DNA of 64,000 bases from Arthrobacter silviterrae. GTDB lineage: Bacteria > Actinomycetota > Actinomycetes > Actinomycetales > Micrococcaceae. Under the pieces are notes generated by a model, which was not told the DNA's origin, made no database searches, and was given only the letters and a program-made list of their open reading frames with translations. The position numbers and the translations under genes are program-made. The stretch lies in NCBI RefSeq assembly GCF_011045165.1, contig NZ_JAAKZI010000019.1, positions 20,443 through 84,442 of the forward strand, given 5' to 3'. Each line of letters begins with the position of its first letter. The stretch's first letter is position 1. Shown here piece by piece: positions 58,328 to 64,000 of this stretch.

Positions 58328-59683
58328 TCAGGCGTCTTCGGTGAGCATCAGGTCGCGGCCCACCGTTTCAGGGGTGGCGAAGGTGGCCGCAAAGGAGATC
58401 CCGGCCAGGACCAGCGAATAGCCAGCCAGCACCATCCACGACTGGTGGGTCAGGCCCAGCAGCAGGGCGCCCACGAACGGGGCGATGCCGCCGGCAAACA
58501 CGGCCGAGATTTCACGGCTCATGGCCACGCCGGTAAACCGGTGGGTGGAGCCGAACAGTTCGGGCAGCAGGGCGCACTGCGGGCCCAGCATGGACTGCAC
58601 GCCCAGCGCGATGCCCACGGTCATGACAATCCAGACCAGGGTCACGTTGCCCAGGGAGATCAGGTAGAACGCCGGAAAGGCGAAGAGCAGCTGGAACAGC
58701 GCGCCGTAGCGGTACACCTTGACGCGGCCCACGCGGTCGGACAGGGCACCGAACGCAACCACCATGATGGCCGAGAAGCCGGCGGCAATCAGCAGGCCCA
58801 CGGGGCCGATGAACTTGTCGCCCTCGAAGATGCCGCCCTTGGCCGCCATGAAGCCCACCAGCAGAGTCGAGTAAATGGTGGAGTTGCCGTTTTCACCCAT
58901 GCGCAAGCCGATTCCGATCAGCACGTTCTTCCGGGAGGTTCGCCACAGCACGCCCAACGGGTTGCGGGTGACGTCCTTGTGCTTCTCCAATTCCTGGAAG
59001 ACGGGCGTTTCCTTCAGTTTCAGGCGGATGTAAATGGCGATCGCAATGAGGATGGCGCTGGCCAGGAACGGCACGCGCCACAGCCAGCCGGTCAGCACCT
59101 CGGGGTGGGCCAGGCCCATGAGGGCGAAGGTGCCGGCGCCGAGCAGGGTGCCCACCTGGATGCCAACGAACGGCAGGGCGGCAAAGAAGCCGCGGCGCCG
59201 GCGCGGGGCCACCTCGGAGATCAGGGTGGTGGCGCCGGCCTGCTCGGCCCCGGCCCCGAGCCCCTGGATGATGCGCAGGATCACCAACAGCACGGCGCCC
59301 AGCATGCCGGCCTGGGCGTGGGTGGGCAGCAGCCCAATGCAGAACGACGCCGTTCCCATCAGTCCGATGGTCAGCAGCAGCACCTGCTTGCGGCCGAAGC
59401 GGTCCCCGATGTAGCCGAAGATCAGGCCGCCGAAGGGGCGCGCGGCAAAGCCGACGCCGTAGGTGGCGAAGGAGGCAATCAGGCCCCCCGTGGGGCCAAG
59501 AGGGGAAAAGAACAGCGGGCTGAAAATCAGCGCCGAGGCCAGGCCGTAGATGTAAAAGTCGTAGTATTCCAGCGCTGATCCCACGGAGCTGGCCAGGGTG
59601 GCACGGCGCAGCTGCTCCGGATCCACCGGGATGGTGTCATTGTCCGCGGCTGCGGCCTGGGCTTTTAAAGGCTGTGTAGTCAC
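58328..59683 (-). CDS. MFS transporter, metabolite:H+ symporter (MHS) family
   Basis: A 451-residue, 12-helix transporter. The MHS features are SVGSALEYYDFYIYGLASALIFSPLFF in helix 1 and GFAARPFGGLIFGYIGDRFGRKQVL, the MFS signature loop between helices 2 and 3; the second half repeats it (FGALSDRVGRVKVYRYG). Substrates of this family include organic acids such as ketoglutarate, shikimate and sugar acids; given its neighbours, a sugar acid is likely. GTG 59683 follows AGGGAGAAG. Two IclR-type sites lie upstream. Confidence 0.92.
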   Translation of the reverse strand: MTTQPLKAQAAAADNDTIPVDPEQLRRATLASSVGSALEYYDFYIYGLASALIFSPLFFSPLGPTGGLIASFATYGVGFAARPFGGLIFGYIGDRFGRKQVLLLTIGLMGTASFCIGLLPTHAQAGMLGAVLLVILRIIQGLGAGAEQAGATTLISEVAPRRRRGFFAALPFVGIQVGTLLGAGTFALMGLAHPEVLTGWLWRVPFLASAILIAIAIYIRLKLKETPVFQELEKHKDVTRNPLGVLWRTSRKNVLIGIGLRMGENGNSTIYSTLLVGFMAAKGGIFEGDKFIGPVGLLIAAGFSAIMVVAFGALSDRVGRVKVYRYGALFQLLFAFPAFYLISLGNVTLVWIVMTVGIALGVQSMLGPQCALLPELFGSTHRFTGVAMSREISAVFAGGIAPFVGALLLGLTHQSWMVLAGYSLVLAGISFAATFATPETVGRDLMLTEDA

Positions 59684-59756
59684 TGCTTCTCCCTCGAAAC
59701 TTCCGGGACCACCGTTGGTCCGGACGGGCAACAACGAGCTATGAGCTCGATCACTA

Positions 59757-59784
59757 TGTTGAACAGCGTACATCATGTTGAACA
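59757..59784. promoter_or_regulatory. Candidate IclR operators upstream of the transporter gene
   Basis: Two identical TGTTGAACA sites (59757-59765 and 59776-59784), near-palindromic nonamers 19 bp apart, about two helical turns. Confidence 0.65.
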
Positions 59785-59838
59785 CATCGCCAAGGGTGGC
59801 AATTCATCCAGCGGCCATATTGCGGCAGCCCGGCCCGG

Positions 59839-60657
59839 CTACCCCATGGGATTTCCAAGGGCGCGGGTCAATTCACGCAGTTCGCCCACCATTGCATCGC
59901 GCTGCGCATCGGAGAAGGTGGCCTTCAATGCGGTCACGGAGACGCCCAGGCTGGGCCCATGGGCGCCGCGGGTTGGCACGGCCATGCCCAGGCACACCAC
60001 GCCAAGGGTGGATTCCTCATCCTCGAAGGCGTAGCCCTGGGCGCGGACTTTCAGGATTTCCGCCTTGAACGCCTTGCCCGTGGCCAGCGACTTGGGGGTC
60101 ATGGCCGGCAGCTTCAGCGCGTCCGGGTAAAGTTGCGCGATGTCGTGGTCGTGCAGCCGGGCCACCAGCGCCTTGCCCACCGCGCAAACGGACACCGGCA
60201 TCTTGTCCCCGATGTTCGACGTCAGGCGCACTGCCGGGTGCCCTTCATAACGGGCCAGGTAGATGACATTGTCGCCGTCGAGCATGGCAATGCGGACCGT
60301 CTCGCCCCTGAGCGTTGGCGCCTGCTCGCAAAACCGGTAGAACTCCCTGACTTCATCACGCCGGCTCAAGTAGGCGGCACCGAGTTCCACCAGCTTCACG
60401 CCAAGGGCATAGTCGGCCCCCTGCCGGCTGATCAGCTCGGCATCCTCCAGCGCCTGCAGGAGGTTGGAGGTGGACGACTTGGGAATGCCCAGCCCCCGCG
60501 CCAGGTCGCTGAGCGTCAGCCGTCCGGATTCCGATTCCGCCAGGGCATTGAGCACGGCGGCCGCCCGTGTCACCGCCGGTGCCGGTGTTGCGTGCGCGCG
60601 TGATTCGCCGCCCTTGGCGTGCTCGGCATTAGCCTGCTTGAGCTGGGTGTCGCCCAT
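59839..60657 (-). CDS. IclR-family transcriptional regulator
   Basis: A 272-residue regulator. The winged HTH (VTRAAAVLNALAESESGRLTLSDLARGLGIPKSSTSNLLQALEDAELI) follows a charged N-terminal tail, and the effector domain shows GETVRIAMLDGDNVIYLARYEGHPAVRLTSNIGDKMPVSVCAVGKALVA. ATG 60657 has GGAGGATT upstream. It probably represses or activates the sugar-acid genes through TGTTGAACA-type sites; a related GTTCA-6-TGAAC palindrome lies about 65 bp upstream of its own start (60721-60736). Confidence 0.93.
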   Translation of the reverse strand: MGDTQLKQANAEHAKGGESRAHATPAPAVTRAAAVLNALAESESGRLTLSDLARGLGIPKSSTSNLLQALEDAELISRQGADYALGVKLVELGAAYLSRRDEVREFYRFCEQAPTLRGETVRIAMLDGDNVIYLARYEGHPAVRLTSNIGDKMPVSVCAVGKALVARLHDHDIAQLYPDALKLPAMTPKSLATGKAFKAEILKVRAQGYAFEDEESTLGVVCLGMAVPTRGAHGPSLGVSVTALKATFSDAQRDAMVGELRELTRALGNPMG

Positions 60658-60720
60658 GAAATCCTCCGTGCTTGGGGGCTGGCAGAGGCGCCGCCAGCCG
60701 GTGCGCCACCGCATGCAATG

Positions 60721-60736
60721 GTTCATTGCAGTGAAC
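60721..60736. promoter_or_regulatory. Possible IclR autoregulatory site
   Basis: GTTCA and TGAAC are perfect 5-bp arms about 6 bp apart, just upstream of the IclR gene. It resembles the TGTTGAACA sites only at the inner TGAACA. Confidence 0.4.
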
Positions 60737-60780
60737 ACTCTCCATCATACTGGCCCTTGCCAGACGTAGAACGTCCGCTA

Positions 60781-60809
60781 TTGTACAAATCCGGCAGGCA
60801 GGGTATATT
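60781..60809 (+). promoter_or_regulatory. Promoter of small RNA unit 1
   Basis: TTGTAC (60781-60786), a 17-bp spacer and TATATT (60804-60809). Transcription would begin about 60815-60817, just at the hairpin. Confidence 0.65.
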
Positions 60810-60814
60810 CTTTT

Positions 60815-60870
60815 TCAGGTCCTCCACTGTGGCGTCCCCCAATAGCCACAGTGGAGGACCCTTCCATTTA
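60815..60870 (+). ncRNA. Candidate small RNA 1: hairpin with C-rich loop
   Basis: A perfect 16-bp stem, GGTCCTCCACTGTGGC (60818-60833) with GCCACAGTGGAGGACC (60845-60860), closes an 11-nt loop GTCCCCCAATA. Downstream is CTTCCATTTAAGC, also present after unit 2 as CTTTCAGTTTAAGC. Two copies of a 20-bp tandem repeat (60869-60888, 60889-60908) follow. The promoter fits a start right at the hairpin. The 3' end is uncertain and no T-run follows. Confidence 0.65.
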
Positions 60871-60908
60871 AGCCTTCAATGCGCCGGCTAAGCCTTCAAT
60901 GCGCCGGC
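60869..60908. repeat. 20-bp perfect tandem repeat after small RNA 1
   Basis: TAAGCCTTCAATGCGCCGGC occurs twice without a spacer. Confidence 0.9.
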
Positions 60909-60995
60909 GCGGTCCGCGGCCTGATCCCAGGCCACGCGGCAGCCGCCGGCGAGGCAGCCCAAAAAAAATTACATCCGGAAATTCTGCGTGTCAGT

Positions 60996-61024
60996 TTGCA
61001 TCTGGGCCGGGCACCCTATATATT
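60996..61024 (+). promoter_or_regulatory. Promoter of small RNA unit 2
   Basis: TTGCAT (60996-61001), a 17-bp spacer and TATATT (61019-61024), placed relative to the hairpin as in unit 1. Confidence 0.65.
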
Positions 61025-61030
61025 TTTATT

Positions 61031-61090
61031 ACTGGCTCCTCTCCACAGCGTCCCCCAATAGCTGTGGCGAGGAGCCTTTCAGTTTAAGCT
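61031..61090 (+). ncRNA. Candidate small RNA 2: hairpin with the same C-rich loop
   Basis: Arms GGCTCCTCTCCACAGC (61034-61049) and GCTGTGGCGAGGAGCC (61061-61076) pair at 15 of 16 positions around the loop GTCCCCCAATA, identical to unit 1, although the stem sequences differ. Downstream CTTTCAGTTTAAGC resembles unit 1. The block lies between the IclR gene and the DUF6504-like gene. Confidence 0.65.
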
Positions 61091-61125
61091 AGGGCATCGT
61101 GCGGCACACAGACGGTCAGGCAGCC

Positions 61126-61416
61126 TTATGTCCAAGCCCGCAGTTGCCACCCACCACCCATTTGGTCGCGCTCCAGTTCAAGGGTGGCCAGGTCGCTGCG
61201 CGGATTGCGTCCCAGGCGCGCCTGGACCCGCCACACTTCAACGTCAATGCGGCCCTGTCCCCGCGGCATCCGGGCCGAGCGCTCCCACCAGTTGATGCGC
61301 TCAAACCAGCGCAGGGGTTCCTCCGCCACCAGCCACTGGCGCCCGCCCCGCTCAACGGCCACCGGCTCCCCGGCCGGGGTGGTTTGTACAAGTACGTGCT
61401 CAGGAAAGTTCTTCAT
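61126..61416 (-). CDS. DUF6504-like small protein
   Basis: A 96-residue protein with an aromatic, beta-rich core: EPVAVERGGRQWLVAEEPLRWFERINWWERSARM, followed by VEVWRVQARLGRNPRSDLATLELERDQMGGGWQLRAW. The Trp-rich WRV/WQL pattern resembles the DUF6504 family; function unknown. ATG 61416 has TAACGT 7 nt upstream and no ribosome-binding site. Confidence 0.75.
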   Translation of the reverse strand: MKNFPEHVLVQTTPAGEPVAVERGGRQWLVAEEPLRWFERINWWERSARMPRGQGRIDVEVWRVQARLGRNPRSDLATLELERDQMGGGWQLRAWT

Positions 61417-61423
61417 GGCTGGA

Positions 61424-61429
61424 ACGTTA
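61424..61429 (-). promoter_or_regulatory. -10 box for a leaderless transcript (DUF6504-like gene)
   Basis: TAACGT on the minus strand is 7 nt before ATG 61416. Confidence 0.5.
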
Positions 61430-61465
61430 CGGAGGGGGTCTGACATTCAAGGCGGCGGGCAGCAG

Positions 61466-61514
61466 AAAACCCCGCCGTTCCGGGCCGTGAGGCCGCGCAA
61501 TGGCGGGGTTTTTC
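61466..61514 (-). terminator. Terminator after tRNA-Val
   Basis: AACCCCGCC and GGCGGGGTT form a 9-bp stem flanked by A and T runs on the two sides, so it can act in both directions. Confidence 0.75.
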
Positions 61515-61515
61515 G

Positions 61516-61591
61516 TGGTGGGTCCTACCGGGATCGAACCGATGACATCCACGGTGTAAACGTGGCGCTCTACCAGCTGAGCTAAAGACCC
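61516..61591 (-). tRNA. tRNA-Val (TAC anticodon)
   Basis: On the minus strand a 76-nt cloverleaf: acceptor GGGTCTT with AGGACCC, D arm with AGCTCAGCTGGTAGAGC, anticodon loop TTTACAC in a CCACG/CGTGG stem giving anticodon TAC, T arm CGGTTCGATCCCG, discriminator A and encoded CCA. An A/T-rich hairpin follows as terminator. Confidence 0.95.
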
Positions 61592-61665
61592 AAGGTGCTG
61601 TTTCGCCGGCCCACTTTACGCGTGCCGGGCGGACCAACGAGAAACTACTGTACCCGATGCGGCAA

Positions 61666-62619
61666 CTAATGCACGAATCGGCCGGGCAGGGCCTCGGCAA
61701 GGTAGGTCAGCGATTCGCTCACACCGGCTTCGAGCTTGCTGCCCGCGAGCTCGTCGCCCCGCGTGGGGCCTCGGTTGATGATGAAGACGTCCTTGCCATC
61801 CTTGGCCGCCCTCCTCACAAAGCGCAGGCCGCTCATGACGGTCAGCGAGGAGCCGGCCACCAGCAGGGCCCCCGCCGCATCAAGCATCGCAAAGGAACGC
61901 TCCACCCTGTCCTTGGGCACGTTTTCGCCGAAGAACACAAAATCCGGCTTGAGCATGCCCCCGCACAGCGGGCAGCGGGCCACCCGGAAGGATTCAATCA
62001 ATTGCTCATGGTCCAGGTCGGCATCCGCATCCGGTCCCGCGGCAACACCGCCTGATTGCGCCACCTCCTCCAGAAAACCCGGGTTGAGCTCGGCCAGGAC
62101 CACGGCTATGAAGGAGCGGGGGTACAGCTCCCCGCACTGCAGGCAGGCTACTGTGTCGAAGCGGCCGTGGAGGTCCACCACATTTTCCGCCCCGGCCGCT
62201 TCATGCAGCCGGTCAACATTTTGGGTGATGACCCCGGTCAGCAGTTCGGCCCTGTCCATGGATGCCACGGCAAAATGGCCGATGTTCGGCTCGGCGTGGC
62301 GCATGGTGGCCCAGCCAATGTGGTTCCGCGCCCAATAGCGGCGCCGCAGGGCCTCATTGCCCACGAACTCCTGGTACGTGAGCGGGTGGCGGGGTGCGGC
62401 GTTGGGGCCCCGGTAGTCGGGAATGCCCGAATCCGTACTGAGGCCGGCCCCCGTGAGCAGGGCAAATTTTCCCGCGCCAAGGACGGCGGCCATTCCGTCG
62501 AGGGTTGCCCGCGCGGCCGCGTCCAGGGGCTGGGCCAGCCCCGCCGTGTTTTGCACCAGGCCGGTCAGGCCAATGCCCGGGCGCACCGCGTCCCCGCCGG
62601 GAATTTCCGCCTCAGCCAC
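61666..62619 (-). CDS. NAD-dependent protein deacetylase (sirtuin)
   Basis: A 317-residue Sir2-family enzyme. The NAD motifs are FALLTGAGLSTDSGIPDYRGP and ITQNVDRLHEAAGAENVVDLHG with the catalytic His, the zinc pairs are CLQC and CPLC, and KPDFVFFGENVP follows. It deacylates lysines; targets are unknown. GTG 62619 is preferred because AAGGGGG lies just upstream; GTG 62640 is also in frame. The N-terminal ~30 residues precede the catalytic core and are not conserved. Confidence 0.93.
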   Translation of the reverse strand: MAEAEIPGGDAVRPGIGLTGLVQNTAGLAQPLDAAARATLDGMAAVLGAGKFALLTGAGLSTDSGIPDYRGPNAAPRHPLTYQEFVGNEALRRRYWARNHIGWATMRHAEPNIGHFAVASMDRAELLTGVITQNVDRLHEAAGAENVVDLHGRFDTVACLQCGELYPRSFIAVVLAELNPGFLEEVAQSGGVAAGPDADADLDHEQLIESFRVARCPLCGGMLKPDFVFFGENVPKDRVERSFAMLDAAGALLVAGSSLTVMSGLRFVRRAAKDGKDVFIINRGPTRGDELAGSKLEAGVSESLTYLAEALPGRFVH

Positions 62620-62685
62620 CGCTCCCCCTTGCACGAACACCTGGAAAAACTTCGGAACTATTTTACCAACGCCGGTGCAGGCCGG

Positions 62686-63162
62686 CTAAAGTGCCGCCAA
62701 CGCCTGACGGTATCTATCCAGCGGGCGGGCCTGGCCCGTGGGCGTGCTGAAAGCATCGCGCACCACACCTCCGGCGTCAATGACAAAGGTGCTGCGACCG
62801 GCCATGCCGCGGTCGTCATCAAAGACGCCGTAGCGCCGTGCCACGTCGCCGTGGGGCCAAAAATCCGCCAGCAGGTCGAAGGTGTAGCCCTCGGCCTGGG
62901 CATAGGCCCGCAGCGTGTACTTGCTGTCCACCGAAACGGCCAGCAACCTGACCCCGGCGGCGGCAAACTCCGCGAAGTTGTCCCGCAGCTCGCACAGTTC
63001 ACCCGTGCAGATGCCGGAAAAGGCAAATGGATAAAAGACGACGGCGACCGGCCCGCCGCGCAGTGCAACCAGGGACACGGGTTCGCCAAACTGGTTGGAC
63101 AGCGAGAAGTCCGGAGCCGTGTCCCCGACCCGAACGCCCAAGGGTGCGCCGGCGCGGTCCAT
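62686..63162 (-). CDS. Peroxiredoxin (AhpE/BCP-like)
   Basis: A 158-residue thiol peroxidase. The core is VGDTAPDFSLSNQFGEPVSLVALRGGPVAVVFYPFAFSGICTGELCELRDNF, where the first Cys is the peroxidatic residue (a Ser replaces the usual Thr two or three residues before) and the second could be a resolving Cys. It resembles mycobacterial AhpE. The start overlaps the stop of the DUF3052 gene by 1 bp (TAATG), so the two are coupled. Confidence 0.9.
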   Translation of the reverse strand: MDRAGAPLGVRVGDTAPDFSLSNQFGEPVSLVALRGGPVAVVFYPFAFSGICTGELCELRDNFAEFAAAGVRLLAVSVDSKYTLRAYAQAEGYTFDLLADFWPHGDVARRYGVFDDDRGMAGRSTFVIDAGGVVRDAFSTPTGQARPLDRYRQALAAL

Positions 63163-63581
63163 TACTGGCGCTTGCGCGGAACCAGCCGGGTCGCTGCCCA
63201 GTCGGCGGAAACGCCGGCAGTGGTGGTCACATGCAGCCCGGCCGTAGGGGCGGCCTCCTGGATTTCAGCCGGCGGAACGTAGCCGTCGCGGCCGGACTTC
63301 GGCGAGAGGATCCACACCACGCCGCCCTCATCCAAGGTGGTCAGGGAATCCACCAGTGCGTCGACCAGGTCGCCGTCGTCCTTGCGCCACCAAAAAATAA
63401 CGGCGTCAACCACGTCATGGTCGTCCTCATCGAACATCTGTGAACCAATCAGGTCCTCAATGTTGTCCCGAAGCAAAAAATCAACGTCGTCGTCGTATCC
63501 GAGTTCCTGGACGAGATCCCCGTCCTTGAACCCCAATTTGCCTGCCACCTTGGCTACAGTGCCGGCGTCGGCCTCGCTCAC
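63162..63581 (-). CDS. DUF3052-family protein
   Basis: A 139-residue acidic protein matching DUF3052: VAGKLGFKDGDLVQELGYDDDVDFLLRDNIEDLIGSQM, then VVDAVIFWWRKDDGDLVDALVDSLTTLDEGGVVWILSPKSG. Function is unknown. In many actinobacteria it lies beside aceE and peroxiredoxin, as here. GTG 63581 follows AGGAGG. Confidence 0.92.
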   Translation of the reverse strand: MSEADAGTVAKVAGKLGFKDGDLVQELGYDDDVDFLLRDNIEDLIGSQMFDEDDHDVVDAVIFWWRKDDGDLVDALVDSLTTLDEGGVVWILSPKSGRDGYVPPAEIQEAAPTAGLHVTTTAGVSADWAATRLVPRKRQ

Positions 63582-63990
63582 TTGATTCCTCCTGCGTTCA
63601 ACGCTTCCGCGTTGGTTTACGTTTTACCTGTCCCAGTCTAGGGGGTGCGCCCATATTGCCTCTACACCGCGCCGCAGATCAGCTTCCGGGTTGCAGCGCC
63701 CGACATGGACGTGATTTACATTACGCCGGCCATTCCGGGCTGCAAGCGCTGCCCCCGCCGCTGCCGGGGGCAGCGCGGCGCCAATCAGCGCGATGTGGGG
63801 CTGAAATCCTGTGCTGCCGGCACCATCCCCGGGCCCCTCCTTATCTTTAACGCACGACGTCGGCGCGACCGGCGGTTTCTTCATGGACGGGCTCCGGCTA
63901 CGCACAAGCCGTTGCGTCGGTCTAGAGTGATTGGTAAACGCCCACGACCACAGTTCTGGGCGCCCACACTGCTTTTAAGAGAGGTTGGAC
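63582..63990. other. Intergenic region between DUF3052 and the next gene
   Basis: A 409-bp gap with no convincing gene: reverse frames here are Arg/Pro-rich and look random. It should carry divergent promoters. For the minus strand TAGACT is at 63637-63642. For the plus strand a TAGAGT box lies near 63923-63928, with TTGCGT upstream. I see no palindrome or repeat. Confidence 0.6.
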
Positions 63991-64000
63991 GTGGCTGCAG
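63991..64000 (+). CDS. aceE: Start of a gene, probably aceE (pyruvate dehydrogenase E1); cut by window edge
   Basis: Only the first codons are present (GTG GCT GCA G), preceded by AGAGAGG about 7 nt upstream. The gene order (peroxiredoxin, DUF3052, then a divergent gene) and the N-terminus fit aceE of Arthrobacter-type actinobacteria. The coding sequence itself is not visible, so the identity is an inference from context. Confidence 0.45.

Noticed and set aside
60781..61090. Reading the two hairpins as ordinary terminators of the DUF6504-like gene or as a 6C RNA
   Set aside because: No T-run follows on the minus strand, and promoters point to the plus strand. The 6C motif has two adjacent hairpins with six Cs, unlike these single-hairpin units with five. 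The final class remains open.
63624..63905. A 93-codon minus-strand frame upstream of DUF3052
   Set aside because: Random-like Arg/Pro/Ala composition, no ribosome-binding site, and it would fill the promoter region of two divergent genes.
1..64000. Insertion sequences, prophage or integrative elements
   Set aside because: I found no transposase, integrase or phage structural gene, and no tRNA-linked direct repeat at tRNA-His or tRNA-Val.

Overview
The window is a high-GC chromosomal segment of an actinobacterium, most likely Arthrobacter or a close relative in the Micrococcaceae. The evidence is the very high third-position GC, the GTG and TTG starts, the long form of glyceraldehyde-3-phosphate dehydrogenase, MptB-type polyprenol-phosphomannose mannosyltransferases, actinobacterial families (DUF2630, DUF3052, DUF2236/MpaB, Sir2 next to tRNA-Val), and many leaderless transcripts. 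I see no phage, insertion sequence or CRISPR array. It is ordinary chromosome with dense intergenic repeat and small-RNA structure.

Layout. 1-4.4 kb: end of an unknown gene, a secreted protein and a Tat-exported phospholipase C, separated by palindromic repeats. 4.5-9.5 kb: a sugar-catabolism unit (TIM-barrel isomerase, Gfo/Idh/MocA oxidoreductase, LacI regulator, sugar-binding lipoprotein) with matching LacI-type operators in both promoter regions. 9.6-24 kb: small accessory genes (papain-like peptidase, ECF42-type sigma factor with a DGPF/YCII partner, isochorismatase, DinB, amino-acid permease with an FBP protein, LLM oxidoreductase, MpaB-type oxygenase with SGNH hydrolase, SRPBCC/ArsR pair). 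24-29.7 kb: glutamate decarboxylase, a universal stress protein, a flavin monooxygenase divergent from its TetR regulator, a PrmC-like methyltransferase and an AlkD-like repair protein. 29.7-37 kb: a membrane glycosyltransferase block (MptB-like, two tandem GT87-like genes, a second MptB-like) with an AbiEi/DUF559 gene lying between palindromic repeats.

37-52.4 kb is housekeeping: orn, tRNA-His, def, prfC, an HNH nuclease, rnpB, gap, yaaA, a zinc-ribbon-like protein, Nif3, msrA, cysK-cysE and a divergent XRE/methionine aminopeptidase pair. 52.5-60.7 kb is a sugar-acid cluster: 6-phosphogluconate dehydrogenase, idonate-type and gluconate-type dehydrogenases, a GarR-like reductase, a D-2-hydroxyacid dehydrogenase, an MHS-family transporter and an IclR regulator with candidate operators. 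60.7-64 kb holds two tandem hairpin units that look like small RNA genes, a DUF6504-like gene, tRNA-Val, a sirtuin, a peroxiredoxin, DUF3052 and the first codons of what is probably aceE.

Most unusual signals: (1) two consecutive promoter-plus-hairpin units at 60.78-61.09 kb with different 16-bp stems but an identical C-rich 11-nt loop; (2) an AbiEi/DUF559 gene bracketed by five copies of a 12-mer, CCGAGnTAGCGG, whose TAG is the stop codon of both flanking genes; (3) a 55-bp tandem duplication directly upstream of rnpB; (4) TAnnnT boxes placed exactly 6-7 nt before about a dozen start codons; (5) possible AUC/AUU initiation in two tandem glycosyltransferases. Start sites, operators and RNA genes are inferred by eye; no database or folding search was run.
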